Shown here piece after piece: positions 33,746 through 44,358 of a DNA stretch of 64,000 bases (position 1 is the stretch's first letter; each line of letters starts with the position of its first letter). Location of the stretch: the NCBI RefSeq assembly GCF_000761485.1, contig NZ_JPMX01000007.1:18375-82374 (forward strand). Reading direction: 5' to 3'. The DNA is from Modestobacter caceresii (GTDB lineage Bacteria; Actinomycetota; Actinomycetes; Mycobacteriales; Geodermatophilaceae). A model generated the notes under the pieces. It worked only from the letters and a program-made list of their open reading frames with translations. It was not told where the DNA came from and made no database searches. A program made the position numbers and the translations under genes.

Positions 33746-35020
33746 TCAGTCCTCCAGGGCGGCCTGGAAGGCAGCCAGCTTCGCCTGGGTCTCGGCCAGC
33801 TCGGCGATCGGGTCGGAGTCGGCGACGATGCCGCACCCGGCGAACAGCCGGGCCTGCCGCCCCCCGTCGGCCCCGGTCAGCTGCGCGCAGCGCAGCGCCA
33901 GCCCGAACTCCCCGTCGCCGCGCGCGTCGAGCCAGCCGACCGGCCCGGCGTAGCGGCCGCGGTCCATCCCCTCGAGCTCGGCGATCACCCGGGCCGCGCC
34001 GGCGGTCGGGGTGCCGCAGACCGCGGCGGTGGGGTGCACGGCGCCGACCAGTTCCAGCAGTCCGGTGGCGTCGTCGTCCCGCTGGCGGCCGCGGACGTCG
34101 CTGGCCAGGTGCCGGACGTTGGGCAGGGTGAGCACGCTGGGCTGCTCGGGGACGACCAGCTCGTCGACGAACGGCCGGAGCGCGTCGGCGAGGGAGTCGA
34201 CGGCGTAGGCGTGCTCGGCGTGGTCCTTGACCGAGGTCTGCAGGCCCACCGCCAGCCGGTCGTCCTCCGCGCCGGCGCCCCGCGGGGCGGTGCCGGCCAG
34301 CACCCGGGCGTCCAGCTCGCGGCCGGTCCGGCGCAGCAGCAGCTCGGGGGTGGCGCCGAGCAGGCCGTCGACGGCGAACGTCCAGGTGTCCGGGAACCGC
34401 TCGGCCAGGCGGAGCAGCAGCCGGCGGGGGTCCAACGGCCGGTCGGCGCTGACCAGCAGGTCGCGGGCCAGCACCACCTTGTCCAGCTCGCCGGCGTCGA
34501 TCCGGGCGACCGCGGCGGCGACGGCGCCGCACCAGGCCATCGGGTCGAGGGCGCCGTCGGCGTAGGCGAGCCGGCCGATCGAGGTGGCCGCGTGCTGCGG
34601 TGAGGTCTCGACGACGGCGAGGTCCTCGTCGTCCGCGTCGCCGGTGACGGTCACCCAGGTGCACCCGTCGCGGCGGCCCACGACCACCTCGGGGACGACG
34701 AAGACCGACGTCCCCTCCGCCGGGTCGAAGGCCACGGAGGCGAAGAGGACCGGCCCGGAGCCGGGGACGCCGACCGGGTCGTGGACCTCGGTACCGGCGC
34801 AGCGCTGGGCCCACCAGTCGGCGGCCTCGGCGAGCGCACCGGGGCCGGACACCTCCAGCCGGGCCGCCTCGCCCCAGCCGATCAGGCCCTCGCCGCGGCG
34901 CACCCAGGCGAGCGCGCCGTCGCGGGGGAGCAGGGTCAGCAGCGGCGTGCGCCGGGCGCCCAGGGGGGTGGTGGTGACCGCTGCCGCGCTGGTCGCGGTG
35001 CGTGCGGCTGCCGTGGTCAC
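33746..35020 (-). CDS. menF: Isochorismate synthase
   Basis: 424-residue chorismate-utilising enzyme forming isochorismate for menaquinone (siderophore use not excluded). The conserved chorismate-binding core is present: [72 protein letters not shown] and the metal-binding [12 protein letters not shown]. The GTG start lies six bases after a -10-like TACCCT, back to back with the menG promoter. Its location between menD and menG supports the menaquinone role. Confidence 0.92.
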   Translation of the reverse strand: MTTAAARTATSAAAVTTTPLGARRTPLLTLLPRDGALAWVRRGEGLIGWGEAARLEVSGPGALAEAADWWAQRCAGTEVHDPVGVPGSGPVLFASVAFDPAEGTSVFVVPEVVVGRRDGCTWVTVTGDADDEDLAVVETSPQHAATSIGRLAYADGALDPMAWCGAVAAAVARIDAGELDKVVLARDLLVSADRPLDPRRLLLRLAERFPDTWTFAVDGLLGATPELLLRRTGRELDARVLAGTAPRGAGAEDDRLAVGLQTSVKDHAEHAYAVDSLADALRPFVDELVVPEQPSVLTLPNVRHLASDVRGRQRDDDATGLLELVGAVHPTAAVCGTPTAGAARVIAELEGMDRGRYAGPVGWLDARGDGEFGLALRCAQLTGADGGRQARLFAGCGIVADSDPIAELAETQAKLAAFQAALED

Positions 35021-35026
35021 CGCTCC

Positions 35027-35032
35027 AGGGTA
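35027..35032 (-). promoter_or_regulatory. -10 box TACCCT before menF
   Basis: TACCCT on the minus strand ends six bases before the menF GTG; divergent to the menG -10 box 14 bases away. Confidence 0.5.
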
Positions 35033-35045
35033 GGAGGGGCGCAGG

Positions 35046-35051
35046 TAGCGT
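35046..35051 (+). promoter_or_regulatory. -10 box TAGCGT before menG
   Basis: TAGCGT ends seven bases before the menG GTG, again without a ribosome-binding site; leaderless start predicted. Confidence 0.5.
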
Positions 35052-35058
35052 CGCCGTC

Positions 35059-35775
35059 GTGGCGACCGGGGAACGGGCTGGGACGGCGGGGACGCGAGCC
35101 GGGCTGGACAAGCGGCCGGCGGAGGTCGCGGCGATGTTCGACCGGGTCGCCGGCCGGTACGACCTGACCAACACGGTGCTCTCCGCCGGGCTGGACGCCG
35201 GCTGGCGCCGGGCCACCCGCGAGGCGCTGGGTGCGCGGCCGGGTGCGACCGTGCTCGACGTCGCGGCCGGGACGGCGGTCTCCACCGTCGAGCTCGCCGC
35301 CGGGGGAGTGCACGCGATCGCCTGCGACTTCTCCCAGGGCATGCTGCGCGCCGGGGCGTCCCGGCCGGTACCGAAGGTGGCCGGGGACGCGATGGCGCTG
35401 CCGCTGGCCGACGAGAGCGTCGACGGTGTCGTCATCTCCTTCGGGCTGCGCAACGTGGCCGACCCGCAGGCGGCGCTCCGCGAGTTCTCCCGGGTGACCA
35501 GGCCCGGCGGCACGCTGGTGGTCTGCGAGTTCTCCAGCCCGGTGTGGAGGCCGTTCCGCACCGTCTACACCGAGTACCTGATGCGGGCGCTGCCGATGAT
35601 CGCGCGGGCGGTCAGCAGCAACCCGGAGGCCTACGTCTACCTGGCCGAGTCCATCCGGGCGTGGCCGCCGCAGCCGGAGCTGGCGCGGTGGCTGCAGGGC
35701 GCCGGCTGGGCCGACGTCGCGTGGCGCGATCTCACCGGCGGCGTCGTCGCCCTGCACCGCGGCACCCGCGTCTAG
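35059..35775 (+). CDS. menG: Demethylmenaquinone methyltransferase
   Basis: 238-residue UbiE/MenG-type SAM methyltransferase for the final methylation of demethylmenaquinone. Signature segments are [16 protein letters not shown] near the N-terminus, the SAM-binding [28 protein letters not shown] and [18 protein letters not shown] 35059 is selected because the family's RYD motif follows at the usual distance and a -10 box lies seven bases upstream; the longer reading would overlap menF. The nuo operon lies downstream, as in Streptomyces. Confidence 0.93.
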   Translation: MATGERAGTAGTRAGLDKRPAEVAAMFDRVAGRYDLTNTVLSAGLDAGWRRATREALGARPGATVLDVAAGTAVSTVELAAGGVHAIACDFSQGMLRAGASRPVPKVAGDAMALPLADESVDGVVISFGLRNVADPQAALREFSRVTRPGGTLVVCEFSSPVWRPFRTVYTEYLMRALPMIARAVSSNPEAYVYLAESIRAWPPQPELARWLQGAGWADVAWRDLTGGVVALHRGTRV

Positions 35776-35971
35776 GGACGACTGCCCAGGGGGTGCCCAC
35801 CTCCTGGCGCCCGCGCTCCTGCTGCTGGTCGCCGCGTCGGTCTCCGCTCGTCGAGTGTCGAGTCGTCGACGCCTCGTGCCCGGCGGAGACGTGCACAGCT
35901 CGTCACTCGGCGAGTCCCCGTCCCGGGCGGAGGGTGTTCCCCGGCCGCCCCGGGAGGAGCAGGCTCCGGGC
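35776..35971. other. Gap after menG
   Basis: About 200 bases with no convincing gene or hairpin. A reading frame continues into the Pro-rich frame downstream but lacks a good start here. Confidence 0.4.
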
Positions 35972-36175
35972 ATGACGATCCCGCCAACCCCCGCGCCCCC
36001 GTCGCTGACCGACCCGATCTCCCCGCCGGCCCCGGATCCCGTCCCGGGACCGGACCCGACCGACCCGATCTCCCCGACCGACCCGATCTCCCCGCCGGCC
36101 CCCGCGCCGGTCCCGGGACCGGGCCCGACCGACCCCACCGCGCCGCCGCCCACATCGGCCCCCGGGCCGCTGTGA
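35972..36175 (+). CDS. Possible small Pro/Asp-repeat protein
   Basis: 67-codon frame starting at an ATG with GGGAGGAG about 12 bases upstream. The product is made almost only of Pro, Asp, Thr, Ile, Ser and Ala with repeated DPISPPAP and PVPGPGPTDP units. It has no signal peptide or fold that I recognise. The DNA repeats underneath may be the real feature; coding status is uncertain. Confidence 0.4.
   Translation: MTIPPTPAPPSLTDPISPPAPDPVPGPDPTDPISPTDPISPPAPAPVPGPGPTDPTAPPPTSAPGPL
36003..36150. repeat. Imperfect tandem repeats (GACCGACCCGATCTCCCCG units)
   Basis: The block ACCGACCCGATCTCCCCG recurs three times and is paired with CCGTCCCGGGACCGG-type blocks, giving a higher-order pattern of roughly 75 bases present about twice. 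It underlies the Pro-rich frame. Confidence 0.6.
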
Positions 36176-36204
36176 GCCCACGATCAGCGCTCTGCGCGGC
36201 CTGT

Positions 36205-36242
36205 CAGGACCCCCGGTGTGAACTCGATCACCGGGGGTCCTG
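36205..36242. terminator. Strong hairpin, 14-bp stem, upstream of nuo
   Basis: A perfect 14-bp inverted repeat (CAGGACCCCCGGTG / CACCGGGGGTCCTG) with a 10-base loop. It probably isolates the nuo operon from upstream transcription. Confidence 0.75.
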
Positions 36243-36263
36243 GTGTTCCGACACCCCTCGGCA

Positions 36264-36269
36264 TAGGCT
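36264..36269 (+). promoter_or_regulatory. Possible -10 box TAGGCT of the nuo promoter
   Basis: TAGGCT lies 15 bases upstream of the Rex operator, so transcription would begin just before the operator. No clear -35 was found. Confidence 0.45.
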
Positions 36270-36283
36270 TCGACCACGAGACT

Positions 36284-36301
36284 TTGTGAACTTGTTCACA
36301 A
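36284..36301 (+). promoter_or_regulatory. Rex operator (ROP) upstream of nuoA
   Basis: TTGTGAACTTGTTCACAA is a perfect 18-bp dyad, differing from the Streptomyces Rex operator consensus only in the two central bases. It lies about 110 bases before nuoA. The nuo operon of S. coelicolor is an established Rex target. With rex in the same window, control of complex I by the NADH/NAD+ ratio is strongly predicted. Confidence 0.9.
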
Positions 36302-36364
36302 GCAGACGGTGAACCAGTTCGCAGTCGTCGGTCCGGTGTCCACGAGCATGGGGAGGTCGTCGCA

Positions 36365-36409
36365 GTGTCCCGCCCGAAGACGTGCACGCCCCCGGTGGGG
36401 GGTGGCTGA
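36365..36409 (+). other. Possible 14-codon leader ORF ending in the nuoA start
   Basis: A GTG with GGGAGG at a good distance opens a frame of 14 codons (VSRPKTCTPPVGGG). Its stop overlaps the nuoA ATG as TGATG. It may couple translation to nuoA or be chance. Confidence 0.35.
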
Positions 36410-36771
36410 TGCTGTCGAACTACGTGCCCTTGGTCGGGCTCTTCGTGCTCGCGGCGGGCTTCGCGCTCTTCTCGGTCACCGCGGCCCCGTTCATCGGCCC
36501 GCGCCGCTACAACAGCGCGAAGGTGCAGGCCTACGAGTGCGGCATCGAGCCGGTCGACCAGCCGCTCACCGGCGGGCGGATCCCGGTCAAGTACTTCCTG
36601 ACCGCGATGTTGTTCATCGTCTTCGACATCGAGATCGTCTTCCTCTACCCGTGGGCGGTCGCCAACGACGCGCTGGGCCTGTGGGGCCTCACCGCGATGG
36701 CCGTCTTCATCGGCACCGTCTTCATCGCCTTCGTCTACGAGTGGCGCCGCGGGGGGCTGGAGTGGGACTGA
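36409..36771 (+). CDS. nuoA: NADH-quinone oxidoreductase subunit A
   Basis: 120-residue membrane subunit of complex I with three helices. The conserved YNSAKVQAYECGIEP loop and VFDIEIVFLYPWA segment are present. ATG 36409 has a G-rich ribosome-binding site (GGTGGGG). It is the first of 14 genes nuoA-N, all on this strand and mostly overlapping by one to eight bases, downstream of a Rex operator. Confidence 0.95.
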   Translation: MLSNYVPLVGLFVLAAGFALFSVTAAPFIGPRRYNSAKVQAYECGIEPVDQPLTGGRIPVKYFLTAMLFIVFDIEIVFLYPWAVANDALGLWGLTAMAVFIGTVFIAFVYEWRRGGLEWD

Positions 36772-36807
36772 CTCGCACCACACCGACCACGGAGAGGGGG
36801 CGCTGAC

Positions 36808-37476
36808 ATGGGCCTGGAGGAGAAGCTCCCCAGCGGCGTCCTGCTGACCAGCGTGGAGAAGCTGGTCAACTGGACCCGCAAGTCCTCGCTGTGGCCGGCC
36901 ACCTTCGGCCTGGCCTGCTGCGCGATCGAGATGATGGCCTCCGGCGCCGGCCGCTACGACCTGGCCCGCTTCGGCATGGAGGTCTTCCGCGCCTCCCCGC
37001 GGCAGGCCGACCTGATGATCGTGGCGGGGCGGGTCAGCCAGAAGATGGCCCCGGTCCTCCGGCAGATCTACGACCAGATGCCCGAGCCGCGCTACGTGCT
37101 CGCCATGGGCGTCTGCGCCAGCTCCGGCGGCATGTTCAACAACTACGCGATCGTGCAGGGCGTCGACCACATCGTCCCGGTGGACATGTACCTGCCGGGC
37201 TGCCCGCCGCGGCCGGAGATGCTCACCGACGCCATCCTCAAGCTGCACCACAAGATCCAGCACCAGCCGCTGGGCGCCAAGCGTGCCCGGGAGCAGGCCG
37301 AGGCCCGGGCCAACGGGACGGCGCCGGAGCTGCACCTGGCGATGCCCTCCAGCGTCCGGGCCGACCCGGCGGCGCGGCGCGCCTACGAGCAGGCCGCCGC
37401 CGAGGGCCGCACCGGTCAGTTCGCCATCGAGCAGCGCGGAGGCAACGCCGTCGTCCTGCCCGGAGCGGACCGGTGA
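36808..37476 (+). CDS. nuoB: NADH-quinone oxidoreductase subunit B
   Basis: 222-residue peripheral-arm subunit holding cluster N2, the last iron-sulfur centre before menaquinone. Cluster ligands are in [23 protein letters not shown] and [13 protein letters not shown]-terminal Ala/Arg-rich extension of about 50 residues goes beyond the bacterial core. The ATG follows GGAGAGGGGG; the end overlaps nuoC as GTGA. Confidence 0.97.
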   Translation: MGLEEKLPSGVLLTSVEKLVNWTRKSSLWPATFGLACCAIEMMASGAGRYDLARFGMEVFRASPRQADLMIVAGRVSQKMAPVLRQIYDQMPEPRYVLAMGVCASSGGMFNNYAIVQGVDHIVPVDMYLPGCPPRPEMLTDAILKLHHKIQHQPLGAKRAREQAEARANGTAPELHLAMPSSVRADPAARRAYEQAAAEGRTGQFAIEQRGGNAVVLPGADR

Positions 37477-38192
37477 GCGACGAGGCGGGCTTCGGCGCGG
37501 CGACCGAGCCCGGCGGGGGATTCCGCAAGGGCGCCTTCGGGGTCACCGGCAGCGGCGACACCTCCGGCTTCGGCGGGCTGGTCCGGGTCGAGCCCGGCGG
37601 GGCCGTGGCGCTGCACTCCACGGACCGGCCCTACGGTGGCTGGTTCGACGAGGTCGCCGACGCGCTGACCGACGCGGTCGGCCAGGCCACCTACGCCGCC
37701 GCCGTCCACCGGGTCCTGGTCGACCGGGGTGAGATCACCTGGTTCGTCGCCCGCGAGCACCTGCTCACCCTGGTCCGGGCCCTGCGGGACGACGAGGCGC
37801 TGCGCTTCGAGTTGTGCAGCAGCGTCTCCGGCGTCGACTACGCCGACAGCGGCGGCCCCGCTGTGACGCCGGACCGGCCGCGGCTGCACGTCGTCTACCA
37901 CCTGACCTCGATGACCTACCGCCGGCGGATCCGGCTGGAGGTGGCGGTCACCGCCGAGGACCCGCACGTCCCCTCGGTCACCTCCGTCTACCCGACCGCG
38001 GACTGGCACGAGCGCGAGACCTGGGACATGTTCGGCGTCGTCTTCGACGGCCACCCGGCGCTGACCCGGATCCTCATGCCCGACGACTGGGAGGGTCACC
38101 CCCAGCGCAAGGACTACCCCCTGGGTGGCGTGCCGGTGGAGTACCACGGCGCGCAGATCCCGCCCCCCGACGAGCGGCGGAGCTACCGATGA
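37473..38192 (+). CDS. nuoC: NADH-quinone oxidoreductase subunit C
   Basis: 239-residue 30-kDa-type peripheral subunit. The conserved block [20 protein letters not shown], then [20 protein letters not shown] and RKDYPLGG near the C-terminus identifies it. The first 60 residues are Gly-rich and lineage-specific. NuoC and NuoD are separate proteins here, not fused as in E. coli. Start GTG 37473 overlaps nuoB; the end overlaps nuoD as ATGA. Confidence 0.96.
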   Translation: MSDEAGFGAATEPGGGFRKGAFGVTGSGDTSGFGGLVRVEPGGAVALHSTDRPYGGWFDEVADALTDAVGQATYAAAVHRVLVDRGEITWFVAREHLLTLVRALRDDEALRFELCSSVSGVDYADSGGPAVTPDRPRLHVVYHLTSMTYRRRIRLEVAVTAEDPHVPSVTSVYPTADWHERETWDMFGVVFDGHPALTRILMPDDWEGHPQRKDYPLGGVPVEYHGAQIPPPDERRSYR

Positions 38193-39511
38193 CCACCACC
38201 AGCGACCCGTACGCCGGCTCGCGGCAGACGACCGAGGGCCGGGTCTACACGGTCACCGGCGGCGACTGGGACCAGACCTTCGGCGCCGACACCCAGGGCG
38301 ACGAGCGGCTCGTGGTCAACATGGGCCCGCAGCACCCCTCCACGCACGGGGTGCTCCGCCTGGTGCTCGACCTCGAGGGCGAGACGGTCACCCAGGCCCG
38401 CGTCGTCATCGGCTACCTGCACACCGGCATCGAGAAGACGACGGAGTACCGCACCTGGACCCAGGGCACGACCCTGGTCACGCGGATGGACTACCTGGCT
38501 CCGCTGTTCAACGAGACCGGCTACTGCCTGGCCGTGGAGAAGCTGCTCGGCATCGAGGCGCCGCCGCGGGCGCAGACCATCCGGGTGCTGGTCATGGAGC
38601 TCAACCGGATCGCCTCGCACCTGGTCGCGCTGGCCACCTTCGGCATGGAGATGGGCGCGCTCACCGGCATGACCAACGGCTTCCGGGAGCGGGAGCTGGT
38701 CCTGGACGTGCTCGAGGAGATCACCGGGCTGCGGATGAACCACGCCTACGTCCGCCCGGGCGGGCTGGCGCAGGACCTCCCCGAGGGCGCCGTCGAGTCC
38801 GTGCGGGAGCTGCTCGCCGTCCTCCCCGAGCGGGTCGCCGGCACCCATCGGCTGCTCACCGGCCAGCCGATCTGGCAGCGCCGGCTCAAGGACGTCGGCT
38901 TCCTCGACCTCACCGGCTGCGTGGCCCTCGGCGTCACCGGCCCGGTCCTCCGCGCGGCCGGGCTGCCCTGGGACATGCGCAAGGTCGAGCCGTACCTGGG
39001 CTACGAGACCTACGACTTCGAGGTGCCGACGGCGGACACCTGTGACGCGTGGGGCCGCTACCTGGTGCGGATGGGCGAGATCACCGAGTCGATCAAGATC
39101 ATCGGCCAGGCACTGGACCGGCTCGAGCCCGGACCGGTGATGGTCGAGGACAAGAAGATCGCCTGGCCGGCGCAGCTCTCCCTGGGCGCCGACGGCATGG
39201 GCCAGTCCCTGGATCACGTCCGGCACATCATGGGCCAGTCGATGGAGGCCCTGATCCACCACTTCAAGCTGGTCACCGAGGGCTTCCGGGTGCCGGCCGG
39301 CCAGGTCTACACGGCCATCGAGTCCCCCCGCGGCGAGCTCGGCTACCACGTGGTCAGCGACGGCGGGACCCGCCCGTTCCGGGTGCACGTCCGCGACCCC
39401 AGCTTCGTCAACCTGCAGGCCACCGCGGCGATGAGCGAGGGCGGCATGATCGCCGACGTCATCGCCGCGATCGCCTCGATCGACCCCGTGATGGGGGGAG
39501 TGGATCGATGA
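38189..39511 (+). CDS. nuoD: NADH-quinone oxidoreductase subunit D
   Basis: 440-residue 49-kDa subunit that with NuoB forms the quinone site. It contains [15 protein letters not shown] (quinone-site His), [35 protein letters not shown], and near the end [15 protein letters not shown] and SFVNLQA. Start ATG 38189 overlaps nuoC (ATGA) and the end overlaps nuoE (ATGA). Confidence 0.97.
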   Translation: MTTTSDPYAGSRQTTEGRVYTVTGGDWDQTFGADTQGDERLVVNMGPQHPSTHGVLRLVLDLEGETVTQARVVIGYLHTGIEKTTEYRTWTQGTTLVTRMDYLAPLFNETGYCLAVEKLLGIEAPPRAQTIRVLVMELNRIASHLVALATFGMEMGALTGMTNGFRERELVLDVLEEITGLRMNHAYVRPGGLAQDLPEGAVESVRELLAVLPERVAGTHRLLTGQPIWQRRLKDVGFLDLTGCVALGVTGPVLRAAGLPWDMRKVEPYLGYETYDFEVPTADTCDAWGRYLVRMGEITESIKIIGQALDRLEPGPVMVEDKKIAWPAQLSLGADGMGQSLDHVRHIMGQSMEALIHHFKLVTEGFRVPAGQVYTAIESPRGELGYHVVSDGGTRPFRVHVRDPSFVNLQATAAMSEGGMIADVIAAIASIDPVMGGVDR

Positions 39512-40512
39512 GTGCACTGCCCGGCTCCTACGAGGGGACGGCGGTCACCGGGCTGGACGCCAGCCCGGTCGAGCCGGCCGCCCCGGACCTGCCGCCGCTG
39601 ACCGAGCAGACCGAGGCCGAGGCCCGCGAGCTGATGGCCCGCTACCCGCAGCCGCGGTCGGCGCTGCTGCCGATGCTGCACCTGGTGCAGTCGGTTCAAG
39701 GCTACGTCTCGCCCGAGGGCGTGGGGTTCTGCGCCCGGCTGCTCGGGCTGACCAAGGCCGAGGTGGGCGCGGTCGCGACGTTCTACACGATGTACAAGCG
39801 GCACCCGACCGGTGAGCACCTGGTCAGCGTCTGCACCAACACGCTCTGCGCCGTCCTCGGCGGGCAGCGGATCTACGACGCGATCTCCGCCGACCTCGGC
39901 GTGGGCCACGACCAGACCGCCGCCGACGGCTCGGTCACCCTGGAGCACGCCGAGTGCCTGGCCGCCTGCGACTACGCGCCGGTGGTCACCGTCGACTACG
40001 AGTTCTACGACCAGCAGGACGTCGAGTCGGCCCGGGCGCTGGTCACCGCGCTGCGGATGGGGGAGAAGCCGCCACCCACCCGCGGGGCGCCGCTGACCGA
40101 CTTCCGCGGCGTCTCCCGGCAGCTGGCCGGCTTCTCCCAGCACGCCGACCTGGCCGCCGAGCGGGCCGCGATCGACGCCCCGTCGACCGGTGAGCCGACG
40201 CTGGCCGGGGTGCGGCTGGCCGCCGAGCGCGGCGAGACCGCACCGTCGCTGCAGGGCCCCGAGCCGGAGGCCGCCCCCGAGCCGGACGTCGAGCCCGCGG
40301 GCGGGCCGGGCGAGACGGCGTCCGAGCAGGCAGCCGACACCGCCGTCGCCTCCGCGGACACGCCCGCCGAGCGCGCCGGGGCGGCCCAGCACCACCCGGA
40401 CACCCCCGAGCCCGCCGGCCGCCAGCCGGCCGAGCGCGGCCGCGAGGGCACCGACACCCCGCCCACCAGCTCGGGCGCCGGGCAGAACAGCTCGATCGAG
40501 CGGGAGACCTGA
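39508..40512 (+). CDS. nuoE: NADH-quinone oxidoreductase subunit E with long disordered tail
   Basis: 334-residue subunit of the NADH-dehydrogenase module. The thioredoxin-like [2Fe-2S] domain (about residues 30-200) has cluster Cys in VCTNTLCAV and [12 protein letters not shown], plus VATFYTMY. The remaining 110-130 residues are an Ala/Glu/Pro/Thr-rich tail with no fold, making the protein about twice the usual length. Start ATG 39508 overlaps nuoD; nuoF begins one base after the stop. Confidence 0.95.
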   Translation: MSALPGSYEGTAVTGLDASPVEPAAPDLPPLTEQTEAEARELMARYPQPRSALLPMLHLVQSVQGYVSPEGVGFCARLLGLTKAEVGAVATFYTMYKRHPTGEHLVSVCTNTLCAVLGGQRIYDAISADLGVGHDQTAADGSVTLEHAECLAACDYAPVVTVDYEFYDQQDVESARALVTALRMGEKPPPTRGAPLTDFRGVSRQLAGFSQHADLAAERAAIDAPSTGEPTLAGVRLAAERGETAPSLQGPEPEAAPEPDVEPAGGPGETASEQAADTAVASADTPAERAGAAQHHPDTPEPAGRQPAERGREGTDTPPTSSGAGQNSSIERET

Positions 40513-40513
40513 G

Positions 40514-41842
40514 ATGCCCCTGACCCCCGTCCTCACCGCCCGCTTCGACGCGCCCCGCTCCTGGACGCTGGAGACCTACGAGCGCCTCGACGGCTACCGC
40601 GCGCTCCGCTCGGCCCTGGAGATGGCGCCGGCCGACGTCGTCGGACTGGTCAAGGACTCCGGTCTGCGCGGTCGTGGCGGCGCCGGCTTCCCGACCGGGA
40701 TGAAGTGGTCCTTCATCCCCCAGCCCAAGCCGGGGGAGGAGCCCACCGGCCCGGCCGCGGCGCCCAAGTACCTGGTGGTCAACGCCGACGAGGGCGAGCC
40801 GGGAACCTGCAAGGACCTCCCGCTGATGATGGCCGACCCGCACTCCCTGGTGGAGGGCGTGATCATCACCGCCTACGCGATCCGCTCGCACTTCGCCGTC
40901 ATCTACGTCCGTGGGGAGGCGGTGCACGCCCACCGCCGGCTGATGGCCGCCGTGCAGGAGGCCTACGCAGCCGGCTACCTCGGCAGCGACGTGCTGGGCA
41001 CGGGCTACGACCTCGAGCTGGTGGTGCACGCCGGCGCCGGGGCCTACATCTGCGGCGAGGAGACCGCGCTGCTGGACTCCCTGGAGGGCTACCGCGGGCA
41101 GCCCCGGCTCAAGCCGCCGTTCCCCGCCGTCGCCGGCCTCTACGGCTCCCCGACGGTGATCAACAACGTGGAGACGCTGGCCAGCGTGCCGTACGTGGTC
41201 CGCGGCGGCGCCGAGTGGTTCAAGAGCATGGGCCCGGAGAAGTCGCCCGGCCCGAAGATCTACTCGCTGTCCGGCCGGGTCGTGCGCCCGGGCCAGTACG
41301 AGGCCCCGATGGGGACGACGATGCGCGAGCTGCTGGCGATGGCCGGCGGCGTCCGGCCCGGTCACGAGCTGAAGTTCTGGACGCCGGGGGGCTCCTCGAC
41401 GCCCTACTTCACCGCCGAGCACCTCGACGTGCCGCTGGACTTCGACTCGGTCGCCGCGGCCGGCTCGATGCTGGGCACCACCGCGCTGATGGTCTTCGAC
41501 GAGACCGACTCGATCGTCGAGGCCACGCTCCGGTTCACCGAGTTCTACGCGCACGAGAGCTGCGGCAAGTGCACCCCGTGCCGGGAGGGCACCTACTGGC
41601 TGGTCCAGATCCTGGAGCGGCTGGTGCACGGGCAGGGCCGGGCCGCCGACCTGGACCTGCTCACCGACACCTGCGACAACATCCTGGGCCGCTCCTTCTG
41701 CGCCCTCGGTGACGGCGCGACCAGCTGCATCGCCAGCTCACTGAAGTACTTCAAGGACGACTACGTCGCGCTGCTGCCGGCCGAGGAGCAGGCCCGCCTC
41801 GGTCGCTCGCTGCGGCTCGAGCCGGTTGGAGCAGCCCGATGA
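40514..41842 (+). CDS. nuoF: NADH-quinone oxidoreductase subunit F
   Basis: 442-residue subunit carrying FMN, the NADH-binding site and cluster N3. FMN/NADH motifs are [17 protein letters not shown] and [30 protein letters not shown] follows; the 4Fe-4S ligands are in [13 protein letters not shown] and in the later ATSCIAS segment. Length is normal. The end overlaps nuoG as ATGA. Confidence 0.97.
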   Translation: MPLTPVLTARFDAPRSWTLETYERLDGYRALRSALEMAPADVVGLVKDSGLRGRGGAGFPTGMKWSFIPQPKPGEEPTGPAAAPKYLVVNADEGEPGTCKDLPLMMADPHSLVEGVIITAYAIRSHFAVIYVRGEAVHAHRRLMAAVQEAYAAGYLGSDVLGTGYDLELVVHAGAGAYICGEETALLDSLEGYRGQPRLKPPFPAVAGLYGSPTVINNVETLASVPYVVRGGAEWFKSMGPEKSPGPKIYSLSGRVVRPGQYEAPMGTTMRELLAMAGGVRPGHELKFWTPGGSSTPYFTAEHLDVPLDFDSVAAAGSMLGTTALMVFDETDSIVEATLRFTEFYAHESCGKCTPCREGTYWLVQILERLVHGQGRAADLDLLTDTCDNILGRSFCALGDGATSCIASSLKYFKDDYVALLPAEEQARLGRSLRLEPVGAAR

Positions 41843-44358
41843 CCCTCACCCCGGCCACCCCCGAGCCCGCGCCGGCGCTGCCGCCGGGCGCGCCCGGCCC
41901 GCACACCCCACCCGACGCCGTGCACTGCACCATCGACGGCTTCCCGGTCGCCGTGCCGAAGGGCACGCTGATCATCCGGGCCGCCGAGCAGATCGGCGTG
42001 CAGATCCCGCGGTTCTGCGACCACCCGCTGCTGGACCCGATCGGCGCATGCCGGCAGTGCCTGGTGGAGGTCGAGGGGCAGCGCAAGCCGGTCGCCTCCT
42101 GCACCACCCCGGTGGCCCCGGACATGGTGGTGCAGACCCAGCTGACCAGCCCGGTCGCGGACAAGGCGCAGCAGGGCACGATGGAGCTGCTGCTGGTCAA
42201 CCACCCGCTGGACTGCCCGGTCTGCGACAAGGGCGGGGAGTGCCCGCTGCAGAACCAGGCGATGACCAACGGGCGGGCCGAGTCCCGGTTCGTCGAGACC
42301 AAGCGCACCTATCCCAAGCCGCTGCCGATCAGCACCCAGGTGCTGCTGGACCGCGAGCGCTGCGTGCTCTGCGCCCGCTGCACCCGGTTCAGCCAGCAGG
42401 TGGCCGGCGACCCGTTCATCGAGCTGTTCGAGCGCGGCGCGCTGGAGCAGGTGGCGATCTACGAGGACGAGCCGTTCGAGTCCTACTTCTCCGGCAACAC
42501 CACCCAGATCTGCCCGGTCGGCGCGCTGACCAGCGCCACCTACCGGTTCCGCGCACGCCCGTTCGACCTGCGCAGCGAGCCCAGCGTCTGCGAGCACTGC
42601 GCCAGCGGCTGCGCCCAGCGCACCGACTACCGGCGCGGCACGGTGACCCGGCGGCTGGCCGGGGAGGACCCGGCGGTCAACCAGGAGTGGAACTGCGACA
42701 AGGGCCGCTACGCCTTCCGCTACGCCAGCAGCAACGAGCGTCTGATGACGCCGCTGGTCCGCCGGGACGGCGAGCTGCAGCCCGCCTCCTGGCCGGAGGC
42801 GTGGGCTGCGGCCGCCGAGGGCCTGCGCGCCGCGCGCGCGGCCGGCGGGGTCGGGGCGCTGCCCGGTGGCCGGCTGACCGTGGAGGACGCCTATGCCTGG
42901 GCCGCCTTCGCCCGGGTGGCGCTGGGCACCAACGACGTCGACGCCCGGGCCCGCGCGCACTCCGCCGAGGAGCTGGACTTCCTGGCCACGCACGTCGCCG
43001 GGACCGCGCCCGGGGCCGGCGCGGTGAGCTACGACGACCTGAGCTCCGCCCAGGCGGTGCTGCTGGTCGGCTTCGAGCCGGAGGAGGAGTCGCCGATCGT
43101 CTTCCTGCGGCTGCGCCGGGCGGTCCGGACGGCGGGCATGCAGGTGTTCGACGTGGCCCCCTTCAGCACCCGCGCCGCGGAGAAGCTGCAGGCCACCGTG
43201 CTGCCGACCGTCCCGGGCCAGGAGGCCCAGCTGCTGCAGGCGCTCGCCGCCAACCCGGTGGACGGCATCCTCGCCGAGGCGGCCGTCGCGCTGTTCCACC
43301 CGGGCGCGGTCATCCTGGCCGGCGAGCGGCTGGCCGAGGTGCCGGGCGGCTTCTCCGCGGTCAGCGCGCTCGCCGCCGAGACGGGCGCCCGGATCGGCTG
43401 GGTGCCGCGCCGGGCGGGGGAGCGGGGCGCGGTCGAGGTGGGCGCGCTTCCGACCCTGCTCCCGGGCGGCCGCACCGTCGCCAGTGCCGCCGACCGGGCC
43501 GCCGTCGCACAGCGCTGGGGAGCCGACGTGCCGGCGACCCCGGGACGGGACCTCACCGGCATCCTCACCGCCGCCCGGGACGGCGCCCTGGCCGGGCTGC
43601 TCGTCGGAGGCGTCGACCCCGCCGACCTGCCCGACCCGGTGCTGGCCGAGCGGGCGCTGCAGGCGGCCGGGTTCGTGGTCAGCCTGGAGCTGTTCCCGAC
43701 CGCGGTCACCGCGCACGCCGACGTCGTCCTGCCGGTCGCCGCCGCCCCGGAGAAGGCCGGCAGCTACCTGGACTGGGAGGGACGGGTCCGCCCGTTCGAC
43801 GCGACCCTGCACGGCACCGGCCAGCTCACCGACGGCCGGGTGCTGCAGGGCCTGGCCGAGCACCTGGGCGTCGACCTGCGGGTCGGGTCGGTGACCGAGG
43901 TCCGCGCCCAGCTGACCGCCCTCGGCGGCGCCGCCCAGGCCCCCGCCGGGACGGGGGTCGAGGTCGCGCCGGCACCGCTGCCGGAGCTGGCCGAGGACGA
44001 GGCGGTGCTCGCCTCCTGGCGGCAGCTGCTCGACGTCGGGACGCTGCAGCGGGAGGAGCCGGCGCTGGCCGGCACCGCCCGGCCCCCGGCCGCCCGGCTG
44101 GGCAAGGACGCCGCCCGCCGCCTCGGCCTGGCCGACGGCGACCCGCTCACCGTCACCGGCCCGGCCGGGGCGGTCACGCTGCCGGTGCAGCTGGTCGAGA
44201 TGCCCGACGGGGTGGTCTGGCTGCCGATGCGGTCGCCGGGCAGCGAGGTCCGCGCCCAGCTCGGCGCCGGCCCCGGCTCCGTCGTCCGGCTGGCGGGTCC
44301 GCCGCCCACCCCGGCCGGCGCGACCTCCGTCTCCAGCCTGCGGGGAGCCCAGGAGTGA
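41839..44358 (+). CDS. nuoG: NADH-quinone oxidoreductase subunit G
   Basis: 839-residue iron-sulfur subunit. The N-terminal [2Fe-2S] domain has [18 protein letters not shown]; then a His-ligated cluster region [17 protein letters not shown] and a ferredoxin-like part [13 protein letters not shown]; a further cluster motif [17 protein letters not shown] starts the molybdopterin-oxidoreductase-like C-terminal domain. The extra N7-type cysteines suggest the longer actinobacterial form. The GTGA junction to nuoH is a four-base overlap. Confidence 0.96.
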   Translation: MTLTPATPEPAPALPPGAPGPHTPPDAVHCTIDGFPVAVPKGTLIIRAAEQIGVQIPRFCDHPLLDPIGACRQCLVEVEGQRKPVASCTTPVAPDMVVQTQLTSPVADKAQQGTMELLLVNHPLDCPVCDKGGECPLQNQAMTNGRAESRFVETKRTYPKPLPISTQVLLDRERCVLCARCTRFSQQVAGDPFIELFERGALEQVAIYEDEPFESYFSGNTTQICPVGALTSATYRFRARPFDLRSEPSVCEHCASGCAQRTDYRRGTVTRRLAGEDPAVNQEWNCDKGRYAFRYASSNERLMTPLVRRDGELQPASWPEAWAAAAEGLRAARAAGGVGALPGGRLTVEDAYAWAAFARVALGTNDVDARARAHSAEELDFLATHVAGTAPGAGAVSYDDLSSAQAVLLVGFEPEEESPIVFLRLRRAVRTAGMQVFDVAPFSTRAAEKLQATVLPTVPGQEAQLLQALAANPVDGILAEAAVALFHPGAVILAGERLAEVPGGFSAVSALAAETGARIGWVPRRAGERGAVEVGALPTLLPGGRTVASAADRAAVAQRWGADVPATPGRDLTGILTAARDGALAGLLVGGVDPADLPDPVLAERALQAAGFVVSLELFPTAVTAHADVVLPVAAAPEKAGSYLDWEGRVRPFDATLHGTGQLTDGRVLQGLAEHLGVDLRVGSVTEVRAQLTALGGAAQAPAGTGVEVAPAPLPELAEDEAVLASWRQLLDVGTLQREEPALAGTARPPAARLGKDAARRLGLADGDPLTVTGPAGAVTLPVQLVEMPDGVVWLPMRSPGSEVRAQLGAGPGSVVRLAGPPPTPAGATSVSSLRGAQE

